A stretch of DNA of 64,000 bases from RGIG4079 sp045646905 (GCA_045646905.1 JAZRLP010000021.1:27806-91805); one strand, 5' to 3'; positions 8,590 through 16,982 are shown, counted from the stretch's first letter. The notes: generated by a model from the letters alone, not told the origin. Translations and numbers: made by a program.

Positions 8590-9381
8590 ATGAAGAAAAT
8601 TTCAACAAAAAAACTAATCATCATTATCACAGGATTGGCTCTATTGGCTGCTGGTTCATTATTTATCTACAAGAAATTTGCCAACCGTAACGACTATAGC
8701 GAAGATAGTGATGGAGCATTTGACTATGTTGCTACAAAAACCTACAAAATGGGGCACCTCGATATTCCCACCCCTTGGGAATTCCGCCACTCCGACAAAA
8801 AAATATACAAAGGCATTGACATATCGCACCACAACAAAGTAGTAGATTTTGACGCCCTAAAAAATCTTGATTTCATATATCATAAAGCCACCGAAGGCGG
8901 CTCTTTTAACGATCATCTATTTAAAACTCGCATGGAGAAATTTATAGAGAGACGCATTTATTGTGGTGCATATCACTTCTTTTCAACTACCTCGCCTGCC
9001 GAAAAACAATTTGAAAACTTCGCAAAAGTAGTTCCCAAAGACCTTCCTCTCATACCTATGCTTGATATAGAGATTAACAAAGGAAAATGGTCAAAGCGAA
9101 AACTCAACATAGAGCTCGATAAATGGATTAAACTCTGCCAAAAGCACTATGGTGTAAAACCTATCATTTATAGCAGCTCAGACTTTTATATCAATTACAA
9201 CTTAAAGCAACATGGCTGTAAATTTTGGTCGGGCGATGTCAACTATAAGCCAAAAGTAGAATGCATAATCCACCAAAAGAAAATCATACCCGTTAAAGGA
9301 ATGGCTGGCAAAGTTGACTACAACGAAGCCTCTCAATTACCCCTCAACCCCAAAGCAAAATTTAAAAAAACCTCTTACTAA
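8590..9381 (+). CDS. Membrane-anchored GH25 lysozyme-like muramidase
   Basis: Predicted to cleave the MurNAc-GlcNAc bond of peptidoglycan. It has a basic N-terminus and one hydrophobic anchor or uncleaved signal (about residues 9-26), a linker, and a GH25 domain from about residue 73. Family motifs are KGIDISHHN (Asp77), YHKATEGG (Glu102) and PMLDIEIN with the Asp159/Glu161 pair that forms the catalytic centre. The length of 263 residues fits a single GH25 domain with anchor. It stands alone between MATE and a terminator at 9388. It could serve cell-wall remodelling or be directed at competitors; the sequence does not say which. Confidence 0.92.
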   Translation: MKKISTKKLIIIITGLALLAAGSLFIYKKFANRNDYSEDSDGAFDYVATKTYKMGHLDIPTPWEFRHSDKKIYKGIDISHHNKVVDFDALKNLDFIYHKATEGGSFNDHLFKTRMEKFIERRIYCGAYHFFSTTSPAEKQFENFAKVVPKDLPLIPMLDIEINKGKWSKRKLNIELDKWIKLCQKHYGVKPIIYSSSDFYINYNLKQHGCKFWSGDVNYKPKVECIIHQKKIIPVKGMAGKVDYNEASQLPLNPKAKFKKTSY

Positions 9382-9387
9382 TAAAAA

Positions 9388-9415
9388 AGAACTCCACACT
9401 TGTGGAGTTCTTTCT
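9388..9415 (+). terminator. Terminator after the GH25 gene
   Basis: A 10-bp stem AGAACTCCAC/GTGGAGTTCT with a four-base loop, followed by TTTC. A-runs on the other side could let it work in both directions, so it may also bound the minus-strand RNA at 9484-9553. Confidence 0.8.
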
Positions 9416-9483
9416 ATATATAATCAAATAATTCAGTCTTTTAAGCAATTAAAAATGTGGTAGAATTTCACTAAAAATTAAGG

Positions 9484-9553
9484 CAAAAAAAAAATTGATT
9501 GTCATCGCGACAACCAATCTTCTTAACCTTAAATCTAATACCATGAAAAACAC
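9484..9553 (-). ncRNA. Candidate small RNA of about 70 nt
   Basis: The minus strand carries a complete minimal transcription unit. A TACCTTTG -7 box (9565-9558) would start an RNA near 9553. It runs through a 40-base single-stranded segment (CATGGTATTAGATTTAAGG), then an 11-bp stem around loop GCGAT (GATTGGTTGTC pairing GACAATCAATT, two G-U pairs), and finally ten U residues at 9494-9485. This is a textbook intrinsic terminator. I recall similar 'TAATACCATGAAAAA..GATGCAAAGGTA' blocks between genes in other Bacteroidales, but cannot name an RNA family. The plus strand also reads a 15-codon ORF from 9543; I think the sRNA explains it better. Confidence 0.5.
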
Positions 9554-9557
9554 GATG

Positions 9558-9565
9558 CAAAGGTA
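9558..9565 (-). promoter_or_regulatory. Promoter -7 box of the candidate small RNA
   Basis: Read on the minus strand this is TACCTTTG, a perfect TAnnTTTG box. No gene start lies downstream within 1 kb on this strand, which is why an RNA gene is proposed. Confidence 0.5.
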
Positions 9566-9711
9566 TAACTTTTTATGTTATAAAACATAGTTTTGCACCA
9601 CAAAATGCAGCATATTAACATTTTTTATACACCAACCACTCGCCGTGTTAATTATTTTAACCAAAACCGATTATTTTTAGTATCTTTCATGCGTTTATAA
9701 AATAAAAGCAC

Positions 9712-9719
9712 TACCTTTG
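9712..9719 (+). promoter_or_regulatory. Promoter -7 box of the Nudix regulator
   Basis: TACCTTTG, 57 bases before the ATG at 9777. The leader of about 50 bases is AT-rich and could hold an operator if the regulator controls itself. Confidence 0.5.
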
Positions 9720-9776
9720 TGTAGGTTTAACAAATATTAGATACACTTTTATATATCTCATATAATTAATTTTATT

Positions 9777-10487
9777 ATGGCTAACGAAACAAAACAATAC
9801 TGTTATGAATATTGGCGCCCATCGGTTGCTACCGATTGCGTGATTTTTGGTTTTGATGGCAAAAAATTAAAAGTACTATTAATTGAACGGAATTTAGAGC
9901 CCTTCAAGGGCTGTTGGGCTCTTCCTGGTGGATTCCTTCGTGAAAACGACAAAACTGCCGAAGATTGCGCCCTACGCGAGCTAAAAGAGGAAACTAACTT
10001 AGATGTGTCGCCCGATCGTTTGTGGCAATTGGGAGTATTCTCTGAAATGAATCGCGACCCTCGCAATCGTGTCATTTCACTCGCCTACTATGCTCTCGTT
10101 ACACCAAGCGATGTAGTAGGGGGCGACGATGCAGCAAAAGCTCAATGGTTTGATATCGATAACATTCCTCCATTGGCCTTTGACCACGCACAAATTATTG
10201 AAAATGCTCGCAATGCCATCAAGCAACAAATACATTTTGAACCCATCGGATATGACCTCCTTGGCGAAGAGTTTACCATTACACAAGTGCAAACTCTCTA
10301 CGAAACAATCCAAGGCGCTACATACGACCGTCGCAACTTTGCTCGAAAAATTCAATCAAGCGGGTTCCTCATCCCTCTTGGCAAAAAAGTTGTAGGCACA
10401 GCCCACAAAGCACCACAACTATTCACTTGCGACAAAACAATTTTCAAAGAAAAAGCTCGACAACTAAAATTTGAGACAAAAAAATAA
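9777..10487 (+). CDS. Nudix-domain transcriptional regulator (NrtR/AraR-like)
   Basis: A 236-residue protein with an N-terminal Nudix domain (about residues 10-150) and a C-terminal winged-helix DNA-binding domain (about 155-230, ending in RRNFARKIQSSGFLIPLGKK). This is the layout of NrtR and of the Bacteroides arabinose regulator AraR, where the Nudix fold senses ADP-ribose or a sugar instead of hydrolysing it. The Nudix box is degenerate: GGFLRENDKTAEDCALRELK has one extra residue and an Asp in place of the first conserved Glu, though RELKEE is kept, which suggests ligand sensing. The effector and targets are unknown. The small membrane protein gene begins nine bases after the stop. Confidence 0.88.
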   Translation: MANETKQYCYEYWRPSVATDCVIFGFDGKKLKVLLIERNLEPFKGCWALPGGFLRENDKTAEDCALRELKEETNLDVSPDRLWQLGVFSEMNRDPRNRVISLAYYALVTPSDVVGGDDAAKAQWFDIDNIPPLAFDHAQIIENARNAIKQQIHFEPIGYDLLGEEFTITQVQTLYETIQGATYDRRNFARKIQSSGFLIPLGKKVVGTAHKAPQLFTCDKTIFKEKARQLKFETKK

Positions 10488-10496
10488 AACATACCC

Positions 10497-10787
10497 ATGA
10501 ATTCTATAAACGACGAAATAAAGACTATGCTCAATGAGGGTAGGAGCGAAGGCGAGATTATAGGCTATCTTATGACTGTCCATGGCATAAGCACCACTCT
10601 CGCCCTAACGATGGTGAAACGCGCCAAGACAGCCATCGCCAACGAAAACGCGCCCCAAACCCCCTCTAAAGCCAAAGATTTCTCGTTAACTATATTCACA
10701 ATATTGATTATTGCAGCAATCATCGTGGGAATAGGATATTTCATGTGGGAACGCATCGCAATGATAATAGAGGCCTTGACACTATAA
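10497..10787 (+). CDS. Small single-pass membrane protein
   Basis: A 96-residue protein with an N-terminal helical region (about 1-55), which resembles the short helical repeats seen in putative membrane-tethered proteins, and one transmembrane segment at about 62-84. No named family is recognised. It starts nine bases after the Nudix regulator, so both are very likely cotranscribed and stop at the terminator at 10810-10847. Function unknown. Confidence 0.8.
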   Translation: MNSINDEIKTMLNEGRSEGEIIGYLMTVHGISTTLALTMVKRAKTAIANENAPQTPSKAKDFSLTIFTILIIAAIIVGIGYFMWERIAMIIEALTL

Positions 10788-10809
10788 GTCGGCCTTGGGT
10801 GCTAAATAC

Positions 10810-10847
10810 AAAAATGGTGTGTCATTGATTGTGACACACCATTTTTT
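10810..10847. terminator. Bidirectional terminator between convergent genes
   Basis: A long perfect stem AAAATGGTGTGTCA/TGACACACCATTTT with a seven-base loop, A-run on one side and T-run on the other. It separates the plus-strand Nudix operon from the minus-strand epimerase operon. Confidence 0.9.
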
Positions 10848-10865
10848 CATATCTTTAAATTTCAA

Positions 10866-11147
10866 TTACACAGCTCCGGGGAGCATCCACATAGCCACAT
10901 GCGTGAGCAACATCAACGCTATCAATATGGCAGTCATTTCGGGTCGCTGACGATAACATATCCACGCCAAGATAGCCGATGCAACAACATATAGGGGATA
11001 CATGAGAATAAATATCTTTATTTCATCATATCGCATCACACTACATTTACCTATAATCACAGGCAACAACAACACAGGCATAGCTGAAATCACTATAAGC
11101 AATTTCACCCACCATGGAAATTTTCTTTTAACTATATCTTCGCTCAT
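10866..11147 (-). CDS. Small three-helix membrane protein
   Basis: A 93-residue protein with three hydrophobic segments (about residues 13-31, 42-62 and 70-90) after a short charged N-terminus containing KRKFPWW. No known domain. Its start overlaps the stop of the upstream epimerase gene by four bases (ATGA), which indicates translational coupling. Role unknown. Confidence 0.8.
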   Translation of the reverse strand: MSEDIVKRKFPWWVKLLIVISAMPVLLLPVIIGKCSVMRYDEIKIFILMYPLYVVASAILAWICYRQRPEMTAILIALMLLTHVAMWMLPGAV

Positions 11148-12178
11148 CTCTTTTTCTTCCCCTCTTTAGCACGCTCTTTGTCGGCAAGATAAGCCTCCAC
11201 GGTAACTTTTATTCCTTTTTCAAGCGAAAATTGAGGATTAAAATTAAAATCTCGTTTGGCATCGCTCACATCGCACGACCAATTGCGTTGCTTCATAATC
11301 TTAAACTTGTCGCGATTGAGCGTACTTGCTTTCATTTGCACTGCAGCCCATTTCTCGGCAACATACGAAGCGATATACACCATCCACATAGGCAACTTCA
11401 TAGGAATAACCCATTTGCCACCCAACTCACGAGCCACGATGTCGCGAAACTCCTTTTGAGTATAACTTCTATCTTCCGAAATGATATATTTCTTTTTCAC
11501 CACACCGGCCTCATAGGCGTCAAACATGGCATTTACCAAGTCCTCAACATATATAAATGTGAGCAATTGCTTGCGATAACCCACGCCAAAGTCCCAATGC
11601 GAATCAATGCTCTTTATCATCATCAAATAATCCTTTTCATGTGGGCCATACACACCAGTAGGGCGGAAGATGATATAAGGGAAATCGGGAATCATCTCAA
11701 GATATGTTTCAGCCTTAATCTTCGACAATCCATATCGAGTGTTGGGATTAGGAATAGTCGATGAGGTTATAGGTGTATAGGTCTTCTCATCACCCATCCC
11801 CAACGCGCTGAGGCTACTCATAAACAAGAATCGTTGCGGAATCTTGTCGAGATCTTGCAACACCTCTACAAACGAACGAAGGTAATTATAATTTATGCGA
11901 TTAAAGTCTAAATAATTGGCACATTTGGTAGCGCCGAGGTTATAGATAATAAAATCCCACTTTTCACCCTCGGGCAAAGCCTCTTTAAGCGATTGCGCCA
12001 TAGCCTCCTCATTGTCATAATCAAGCACCACAAAATGAAGACGCTCATCGGTGAGATAACGACGAGAGGTCGATTCACGCACAGCCACATAAGTGTCAAA
12101 ACCACGACGCAAACCTTCATCGGCAATAAAACCACCGATAAACCCACCGGCCCCCACAACCAAAAGTTTCTTGTTCAT
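11144..12178 (-). CDS. NAD(P)-dependent sugar epimerase/dehydratase (extended SDR)
   Basis: A 344-residue extended short-chain dehydrogenase. The Rossmann signature is VVGAGGFIGGFIADEGLRRG at about residues 7-26 and the catalytic YxxxK is YGLSKIKAE near residue 149, preceded by the conserved Ser region SSLSALG. The C-terminal part contains the usual substrate-binding segment and a basic tail (KERAKEGKKKR). Family members modify nucleotide sugars or related alcohols; the exact substrate cannot be assigned. Transcribed from a TAAATTTG box at 12199-12192 with a leader of only about 8 bases, and coupled to the small membrane protein downstream. Confidence 0.9.
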   Translation of the reverse strand: MNKKLLVVGAGGFIGGFIADEGLRRGFDTYVAVRESTSRRYLTDERLHFVVLDYDNEEAMAQSLKEALPEGEKWDFIIYNLGATKCANYLDFNRINYNYLRSFVEVLQDLDKIPQRFLFMSSLSALGMGDEKTYTPITSSTIPNPNTRYGLSKIKAETYLEMIPDFPYIIFRPTGVYGPHEKDYLMMIKSIDSHWDFGVGYRKQLLTFIYVEDLVNAMFDAYEAGVVKKKYIISEDRSYTQKEFRDIVARELGGKWVIPMKLPMWMVYIASYVAEKWAAVQMKASTLNRDKFKIMKQRNWSCDVSDAKRDFNFNPQFSLEKGIKVTVEAYLADKERAKEGKKKR

Positions 12179-12191
12179 ACCTATATATATT

Positions 12192-12199
12192 CAAATTTA
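12192..12199 (-). promoter_or_regulatory. Promoter -7 box of the epimerase operon
   Basis: TAAATTTG on the minus strand, 13 bases from the ATG at 12178, so the leader would be very short. The box lies in a short palindrome, CAAATTTATTTG, which could also be a binding site. Confidence 0.5.
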
Positions 12200-12656
12200 T
12201 TTGAATGAAATATCTCTCGTATGCTCGTAGATAACAACATTCTATCTTATTCAATGCAAATTTAATAATTTGTAATTTAGAATTCACTATATTTACATAA
12301 ATTTACACTCTGCTCCATGCCATATCAATTTCATCTTTAAATAAAACTATATTCACCTTAGAAAAAACATATTTTTTCATAAAAATACACATAACTAATC
12401 TTGTCGATTACTTTTTCTCCCAATTTTCCACTAAAAAGATTGAGAAGTAATCTTTAATTATATACTTTATTAAATCTATTCAGTGAAATTCTGTAATTTC
12501 TTCGTGAAGTACTCCTTATTCCTAAAAAATTGCAAAATGGGGTGGTTTTCAATCGTTTTGTGTGGGATATTCGTTTTGTTGTTGTAAATTTGTGGAATAT
12601 TTAAGATTTTCCCTAATTATGACCTTTTTTTGAGGTTGATTTTTTTGATATAAACG
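12200..12656. other. Divergent AT-rich intergenic region upstream of dapB
   Basis: 457 bases without a gene between divergent epimerase and dapB. The only signal I can support is a TAAATTTG -7 box at 12585-12592 on the plus strand, 64 bases before the dapB ATG, preceded by TTTTG-rich sequence. No hairpin or repeat stands out in the rest. Confidence 0.5.
12585..12592 (+). promoter_or_regulatory. Promoter -7 box of the dapB-lepB-WbqC operon
   Basis: TAAATTTG matches TAnnTTTG. It gives a leader of about 60 bases before dapB. Confidence 0.5.
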
Positions 12657-13406
12657 ATGAAAATAGCTCTCATAGGATATGGAAAGATGGGTAAGACGAT
12701 TGAACGAATTGCCCTTGGTCGTGGACACGAAATAGTGTGCACTATCGATATAGATAACCCTCAAGATTTTGATAGCGATGCTTTTCGCAGTGCCGATGTG
12801 GCTATCGAATTCACTACTCCCGCTACGGCTGTGGATAACTACTACAAGGCGTTTGCCCAAGGTGTGCCTGTGGTGAGTGGTAGCACCGGATGGACTGCTC
12901 GTATGCCCGAAATAAAGGCATTATGCGATGAAGGTAAGGCGACTTTCTTCTGGACTTCAAATTATAGTCTGGGCGTGAATCTATTCTTTGCGCTCAACAA
13001 ATATCTCGGTCAGTTGATGGATAATTTCAACAACTACTCTCCTTCAATGAAGGAAATTCACCACATTCATAAACTCGACCACCCAAGCGGCACTGCTATC
13101 ACTCTTGCCGAGGGGTTGATTGAGAAGGTGGCGCGCATCGATGCTTGGACCGAGGATGAAAATGCTCCCGCCTCATCGCTCCCCATCTATCACGAGCGTG
13201 AAGGGGAGGTGCCTGGCACTCACATTATCGCATGGGATTCTGAGGTGGATACTATCACTATCGAACACAAGGCTAAAAGCCGTGAAGGATTTGCCCTTGG
13301 TGCTGTAGTGGCTGCCGAATGGGTGTGTGGTCGCAAAGGTTTCCTCACTATGAATCAACTCATGCACGGATTAATAAAAAACTCACATCTACTTGATATT
13401 AAATAA
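12657..13406 (+). CDS. dapB: 4-hydroxy-tetrahydrodipicolinate reductase
   Basis: Reduces 4-hydroxy-tetrahydrodipicolinate with NAD(P)H in the diaminopimelate/lysine pathway. The 249-residue length is normal. It has an N-terminal Rossmann motif in the short form GYGKMGKTI (residues 7-15) and the family signature with the catalytic region EIHHIHKLDHPSGTA, where the second His and the Lys-Asp-His-Pro-Ser-Gly-Thr segment bind substrate. Lysine-pathway and peptidoglycan supply fit with the signal peptidase gene that follows after seven bases. The order dapB-lepB-WbqC is a familiar Bacteroidales arrangement. Confidence 0.96.
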   Translation: MKIALIGYGKMGKTIERIALGRGHEIVCTIDIDNPQDFDSDAFRSADVAIEFTTPATAVDNYYKAFAQGVPVVSGSTGWTARMPEIKALCDEGKATFFWTSNYSLGVNLFFALNKYLGQLMDNFNNYSPSMKEIHHIHKLDHPSGTAITLAEGLIEKVARIDAWTEDENAPASSLPIYHEREGEVPGTHIIAWDSEVDTITIEHKAKSREGFALGAVVAAEWVCGRKGFLTMNQLMHGLIKNSHLLDIK

Positions 13407-13413
13407 GTAAAAC

Positions 13414-14862
13414 ATGGACAGCAAAGCTATTATTGAAAAAATAAAATCGCAAGTAAAAGCTACTAAAACAACTCGTTGGATAAGATTTGGCCTCGTTGCT
13501 CTTCTATTCTTTGCTTGGGTTGCTTGGATGGGCAATTGGTGGTTGTCAATCTTCATCCTTTTGCTATTTGATATCTACATCACTGGTTTCATTCCTTTCG
13601 ATTGGTGGAAAGAGAGCAAAAACAAAGTGGTAAGAACGGTGATGAGCTGGGTTGATGCCATAGTGTATGCATTGATATTGGTTTACTTCGTTTTTGCCTT
13701 TGTGGGACAAAACTACCAAATCCCCTCATCTTCTCTTGAAAAAACTTTGTTGACTGGCGACTATTTGTGGGTTAACAAGATGGTTTATGGCCCTCGTGTG
13801 CCTATGACTCCTGTGCATTTCCCATTGGTACACAACACTTTGCCTATTATAAACACAAAGAGTTATCTCGACAAACCATCGATTGAATATCGCCGATTGA
13901 AAGGATTGCGCAATGTGGAACTTGGCGACATCGTAGTATTTAACTTCCCCGCTGGTGACACCGTGCCAGTAAAAGTTGGCAACCCCGACTATTACACTCT
14001 GGTGAAAATGGTGGGACGCGACTTTATCAATTACAACAAAGACCAATTTGGCGAAATCATATATCGTCCTGTTGACCGTCGCGAAAACTATGTGAAACGA
14101 TGCGTAGGATTGCCCGGTCAAAAATTTCAAATCAAAAACGGAGTTATCTACACCGATGGCGTGGCTCAAAAACAACCCGAAAATGTGCAATTTAACTATA
14201 TCGTTCAAACCAAAACGCCTATCACCGATGCCGAATGGGAAGAACTCGGCATTGCTATTGAAGACCGCAGAGTGGCCGATTTGAGCAATCCCGATGAACG
14301 AATGGGATTGATTGCCTCGGGGTTTGACCTCAAATCACCCATATACATACCACCTCTAACCAATGAAATGCTCACCAAACTCAATGCAAACAGCAATGTG
14401 GTGAAAATTACCAAATTGGGCGAATCGGCATTTATACGCCCCGAATATCTCTATCCCGATATTGTTTCGGACAAATGGACAAGCTATAACTATGGTGGCG
14501 AAGAGGGGTTGATTATCCCAAAGAAAGGTATGACCATCGACCTCACCGAAGATAATTGGCATCGCTACAACCGCTGTATTCGCAACTACGAACACAATTA
14601 TGATGCATATCTAAAAGATGGCAAAGTGTATATCGGTGGCAAACCTACCGACAAATATACATTCAAGATGGACTACTATTTTATGATGGGCGACAATCGC
14701 GACAATTCGCTCGACTCGCGTTTCTGGGGTTTTGTTCCCGAAGACCACATCATAGGAACTCCAATGATTATACTCATTTCATTTGATAAAGATAAAAACT
14801 TGTTTAATGGAGGTATCCGTTGGAACCGCATATTTAAAAGCGCCAACCCCGACAAAAATTAA
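13414..14862 (+). CDS. lepB: Signal peptidase I
   Basis: Removes signal peptides from exported proteins at the outer face of the inner membrane. The 482-residue protein has three hydrophobic segments in the first 97 residues (the last just before the catalytic domain), then YQIPSSSLEKTL with the nucleophile Ser107 and YVKRCVGLPG with the general base Lys228. Box E is MGDNRDNSLDSRFWGFV near the C-terminus. The large insert between Lys228 and box E is usual for Bacteroidota LepB. The stop overlaps the start of the WbqC gene by one base (TAATG). Confidence 0.96.
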   Translation: MDSKAIIEKIKSQVKATKTTRWIRFGLVALLFFAWVAWMGNWWLSIFILLLFDIYITGFIPFDWWKESKNKVVRTVMSWVDAIVYALILVYFVFAFVGQNYQIPSSSLEKTLLTGDYLWVNKMVYGPRVPMTPVHFPLVHNTLPIINTKSYLDKPSIEYRRLKGLRNVELGDIVVFNFPAGDTVPVKVGNPDYYTLVKMVGRDFINYNKDQFGEIIYRPVDRRENYVKRCVGLPGQKFQIKNGVIYTDGVAQKQPENVQFNYIVQTKTPITDAEWEELGIAIEDRRVADLSNPDERMGLIASGFDLKSPIYIPPLTNEMLTKLNANSNVVKITKLGESAFIRPEYLYPDIVSDKWTSYNYGGEEGLIIPKKGMTIDLTEDNWHRYNRCIRNYEHNYDAYLKDGKVYIGGKPTDKYTFKMDYYFMMGDNRDNSLDSRFWGFVPEDHIIGTPMIILISFDKDKNLFNGGIRWNRIFKSANPDKN

Positions 14863-15527
14863 TGTCATCACCCCTCATAAAATATAACGATACAACCCTT
14901 GTGCTGCCACCTGCCTTGTGTGGCAGCATTGGTTATTATTCACTAATGGCAAGCCACAAAAATGTGGTGATTGATCGTTATTGCCGCTACGACAAACGTC
15001 GCAAACTCATACATCGCTATGACATTGCCGATGTAAACGGCCGTCTAACTCTCACAGTTCCCATTACAAAACCTCGCATAGGTGCCACTTGGAACGATGC
15101 CGGAGTGTCGGCACATGGTGGGTGGTGGAATATCCACAAAGTGGCATTGTGGTCGGCCTATGGTCGCACACCATTCTTTGAATACTATATCGACGAATTG
15201 ATGCCCTATCTGCAACCACGCGACGGCGTTCAGCCCGAATCGTTGATGGACCTCAACACAGGCATCGATGCAATAATTCGTCGCATTGCCGGCATCGAGA
15301 GCAATGTGCGATATGAACTCACAGCCGAAGAAAAAGAATTGATAACTAATGGCGATAAATCAATTATTGACCACCGAAATAGTAATTTTGAACTTGAACA
15401 ACCTTTAGAATACTATCAAGTGAGAGCCACACAACAAGGTTTTATTCCCAACCTCACAATGCTCGACCTCATTTTCAACATGGGACCCGAAACACCCCTC
15501 GTGTTGAAAAAGATTATCGAACAATAA
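14862..15527 (+). CDS. WbqC-like family protein
   Basis: A 221-residue soluble protein of the WbqC-like family. Typical features are the early LPPALCGSIGYYSLMASH segment, the basic stretch with YRKR-like residues (YCRYDKRRKLIHRYDI) and the HGGWWNIHK region; the LDLIFNMGPE ending is also characteristic. The family is named after a gene in O-antigen clusters and its biochemistry is undefined. It is translationally coupled to lepB and ends the dapB operon. No terminator is visible before the structured RNA at 15735. Confidence 0.85.
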   Translation: MSSPLIKYNDTTLVLPPALCGSIGYYSLMASHKNVVIDRYCRYDKRRKLIHRYDIADVNGRLTLTVPITKPRIGATWNDAGVSAHGGWWNIHKVALWSAYGRTPFFEYYIDELMPYLQPRDGVQPESLMDLNTGIDAIIRRIAGIESNVRYELTAEEKELITNGDKSIIDHRNSNFELEQPLEYYQVRATQQGFIPNLTMLDLIFNMGPETPLVLKKIIEQ

Positions 15528-15721
15528 CTTATAAAAGCACCATTTTGGGCATCATTAACATAAATATTCATTCTTTTCGCTTTCTTTAAACAATTTAGAA
15601 GAACGACAAGTATCTAAAATAACTTTCTAATAAACAGTTAATGCTATTTTGCATAATATAACAAACATAATGTCATAACAAAATTTGATTTTCTTTTTAA
15701 CACAAGATAAATATTTTGTAT

Positions 15722-15729
15722 TATATTTG
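15722..15729 (+). promoter_or_regulatory. Promoter -7 box of the structured RNA
   Basis: TATATTTG fits TAnnTTTG; transcription would start near 15735, at the foot of the first hairpin of the RNA. Confidence 0.5.
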
Positions 15730-15734
15730 CAAAT

Positions 15735-15900
15735 GCGTTGGATAAAACCAACGCAAAACAGATTAAAATATATTGCTCAACGCTGTCTGAATCACCACCT
15801 CGGAACAAAAACGAGCAAAATAACATTCCTATTGAGAGTGTGCACTATAGTGCAGGCTTTCTCGTATAGGATTGTGGCTTGTGGTGAGCCTAGACAGCGT
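15735..15900 (+). ncRNA. ssrS: Structured RNA with 6S-like architecture
   Basis: After a 5' hairpin (GCGTTGG/CCAACGC) the sequence folds into one long interrupted rod. The closing stem is CGCTGTCT (15781-15788) with AGACAGCG (15892-15899), extended by TCACCAC (15792-15798) with GTGGTGA (15881-15887). A large central bubble follows, with a small CTCG/CGAG hairpin on its 5' side (15799-15815). The apical part has ATTCCTAT/ATAGGAT (15825-15832, 15866-15872), GAGA/TCTC, and a terminal TGCAC-TATA-GTGCA hairpin (15841-15854). Rod, central bubble and apical stem are the hallmarks of 6S RNA, which sequesters RNA polymerase. A perfect promoter box precedes it and a terminator follows. The 6S identity is inferred from shape, not from a covariance-model match; a cis-regulatory leader is the alternative. 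Confidence 0.5.
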
Positions 15901-15928
15901 ATGACGAAAGTCTGCGCTTTTCTTTTTT
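15897..15928 (+). terminator. Terminator of the structured RNA
   Basis: GCG..GAC-GAAA-GTC..CGC hairpin followed by TTTTCTTTTTT. Its 5' arm shares bases with the 3' arm of the rod's closing stem, so the two folds compete. Confidence 0.6.
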
Positions 15929-15988
15929 ATGATTGGAATCAGTGCAGATAAAAAAGGCAATATTGCACAAAACTATAAAAATACAATT

Positions 15989-16663
15989 ATGAAAAAGTAC
16001 TTTTTAATTTCATTAATTTTGATGTTTTACACAAATATTAATGCTCATGACCTACCAAGATTTGGAGAGTTCGTAAAATCTTATGAGAATTTAGTAGGTT
16101 ATTGTAAATTTTCTAAATACACTATGGATTCTTTTATATCTACAAATAACTTAGGTAGTTATTGTAAAAAAGATATCGAGAATAGTAATTCAAGTTATTT
16201 AACTGATAATCAAAAAACAAGTCTTATCGATTATTATAATAATATTGGATATATCGAAGGTGTTTATTTATCAAAATTATCATTTGGCATTAATTTCGCC
16301 AAAGATTCAAATGGCGCAATTTGCATATACGCAGGTTCTTATTTTTATAGTGTAACCTATAATACAAACAGAACTACTGAATTAGATAGAGCTAAGGACG
16401 CAATAAATAGTGCAATAATTCCTATATTGCAAAAAGGAGGGAAATCACTTACTGATATAGGATATGATTATGTTATGATTGGAATGGGATATTTAAAAAA
16501 ACATCCGCAACAAACATCTGAAGAAGGTGCAGCTGTGTATTGTATTATTCCAACCAAATATATTGAAAGTTTTATATCTTTAGAAATAACATCAGATGAA
16601 TTAATTAAAAATAGTAAAGTATATTTAAAAGATGTAGGCGATATAAAATTAATAAATCTTTAA
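15989..16663 (+). CDS. Small exported protein of unknown function
   Basis: A 224-residue protein with a clear signal peptide (MKKYFLISLILMFYTNINA). I start it at the ATG at 15989; an in-frame ATG at 15929 would place 20 polar residues before the signal and lies in the terminator of the preceding RNA. The mature part has no recognised domain, few cysteines and is AT-rich in codon use compared with lepB. Probably periplasmic or secreted. Stands alone and is closed by the terminator at 16733. Confidence 0.75.
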   Translation: MKKYFLISLILMFYTNINAHDLPRFGEFVKSYENLVGYCKFSKYTMDSFISTNNLGSYCKKDIENSNSSYLTDNQKTSLIDYYNNIGYIEGVYLSKLSFGINFAKDSNGAICIYAGSYFYSVTYNTNRTTELDRAKDAINSAIIPILQKGGKSLTDIGYDYVMIGMGYLKKHPQQTSEEGAAVYCIIPTKYIESFISLEITSDELIKNSKVYLKDVGDIKLINL

Positions 16664-16732
16664 TTTATACCAATAGCCAATTTTACAATATACCCAAAAA
16701 TTGGACTGATAAAAAATAAATTTATTGGTATT

Positions 16733-16766
16733 GAGTTCGGTGTAATACCGGACTCTTTCTTTTTCC
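16733..16766 (+). terminator. Terminator after the exported protein gene
   Basis: Stem GAGTTCGGT/ACCGGACTC (one G-T pair) with a five-base loop, followed by TTTCTTTTTCCC. Confidence 0.75.
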
Positions 16767-16982
16767 CAATTTTTTCTGTCATTATTACAGTAATGAACAT
16801 TCTTTATTCGTTCTTTCAGTTATTAAACATTAGTAATAAGGTGTTCTCTTTTTTATTCTTTGTAATATATATAAAGAATTTCCAGGATAACAATTCTTCG
16901 TAAATATATGTCTTAAACATTTTATGAAGTTTTTCACCTCTAATTACAACCCTCTACCTCGTATTGAAGAATATTATTGAAC
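16767..16982. other. Gene-free spacer between convergent genes
   Basis: About 215 AT-rich bases between two terminators pointing at each other. No ORF, promoter box or repeat that I can support. Confidence 0.5.

Noticed and set aside
9543..9590. Leader peptide of about 15 codons before the Nudix regulator
   Set aside because: The minus-strand promoter, hairpin and U-run account for the sequence better, and the Nudix gene has its own promoter at 9712.
11231..11764. 177-codon plus-strand frame opposite the epimerase gene
   Set aside because: It follows the codon structure of the epimerase on the other strand; His/Ile-rich translation with no motif.
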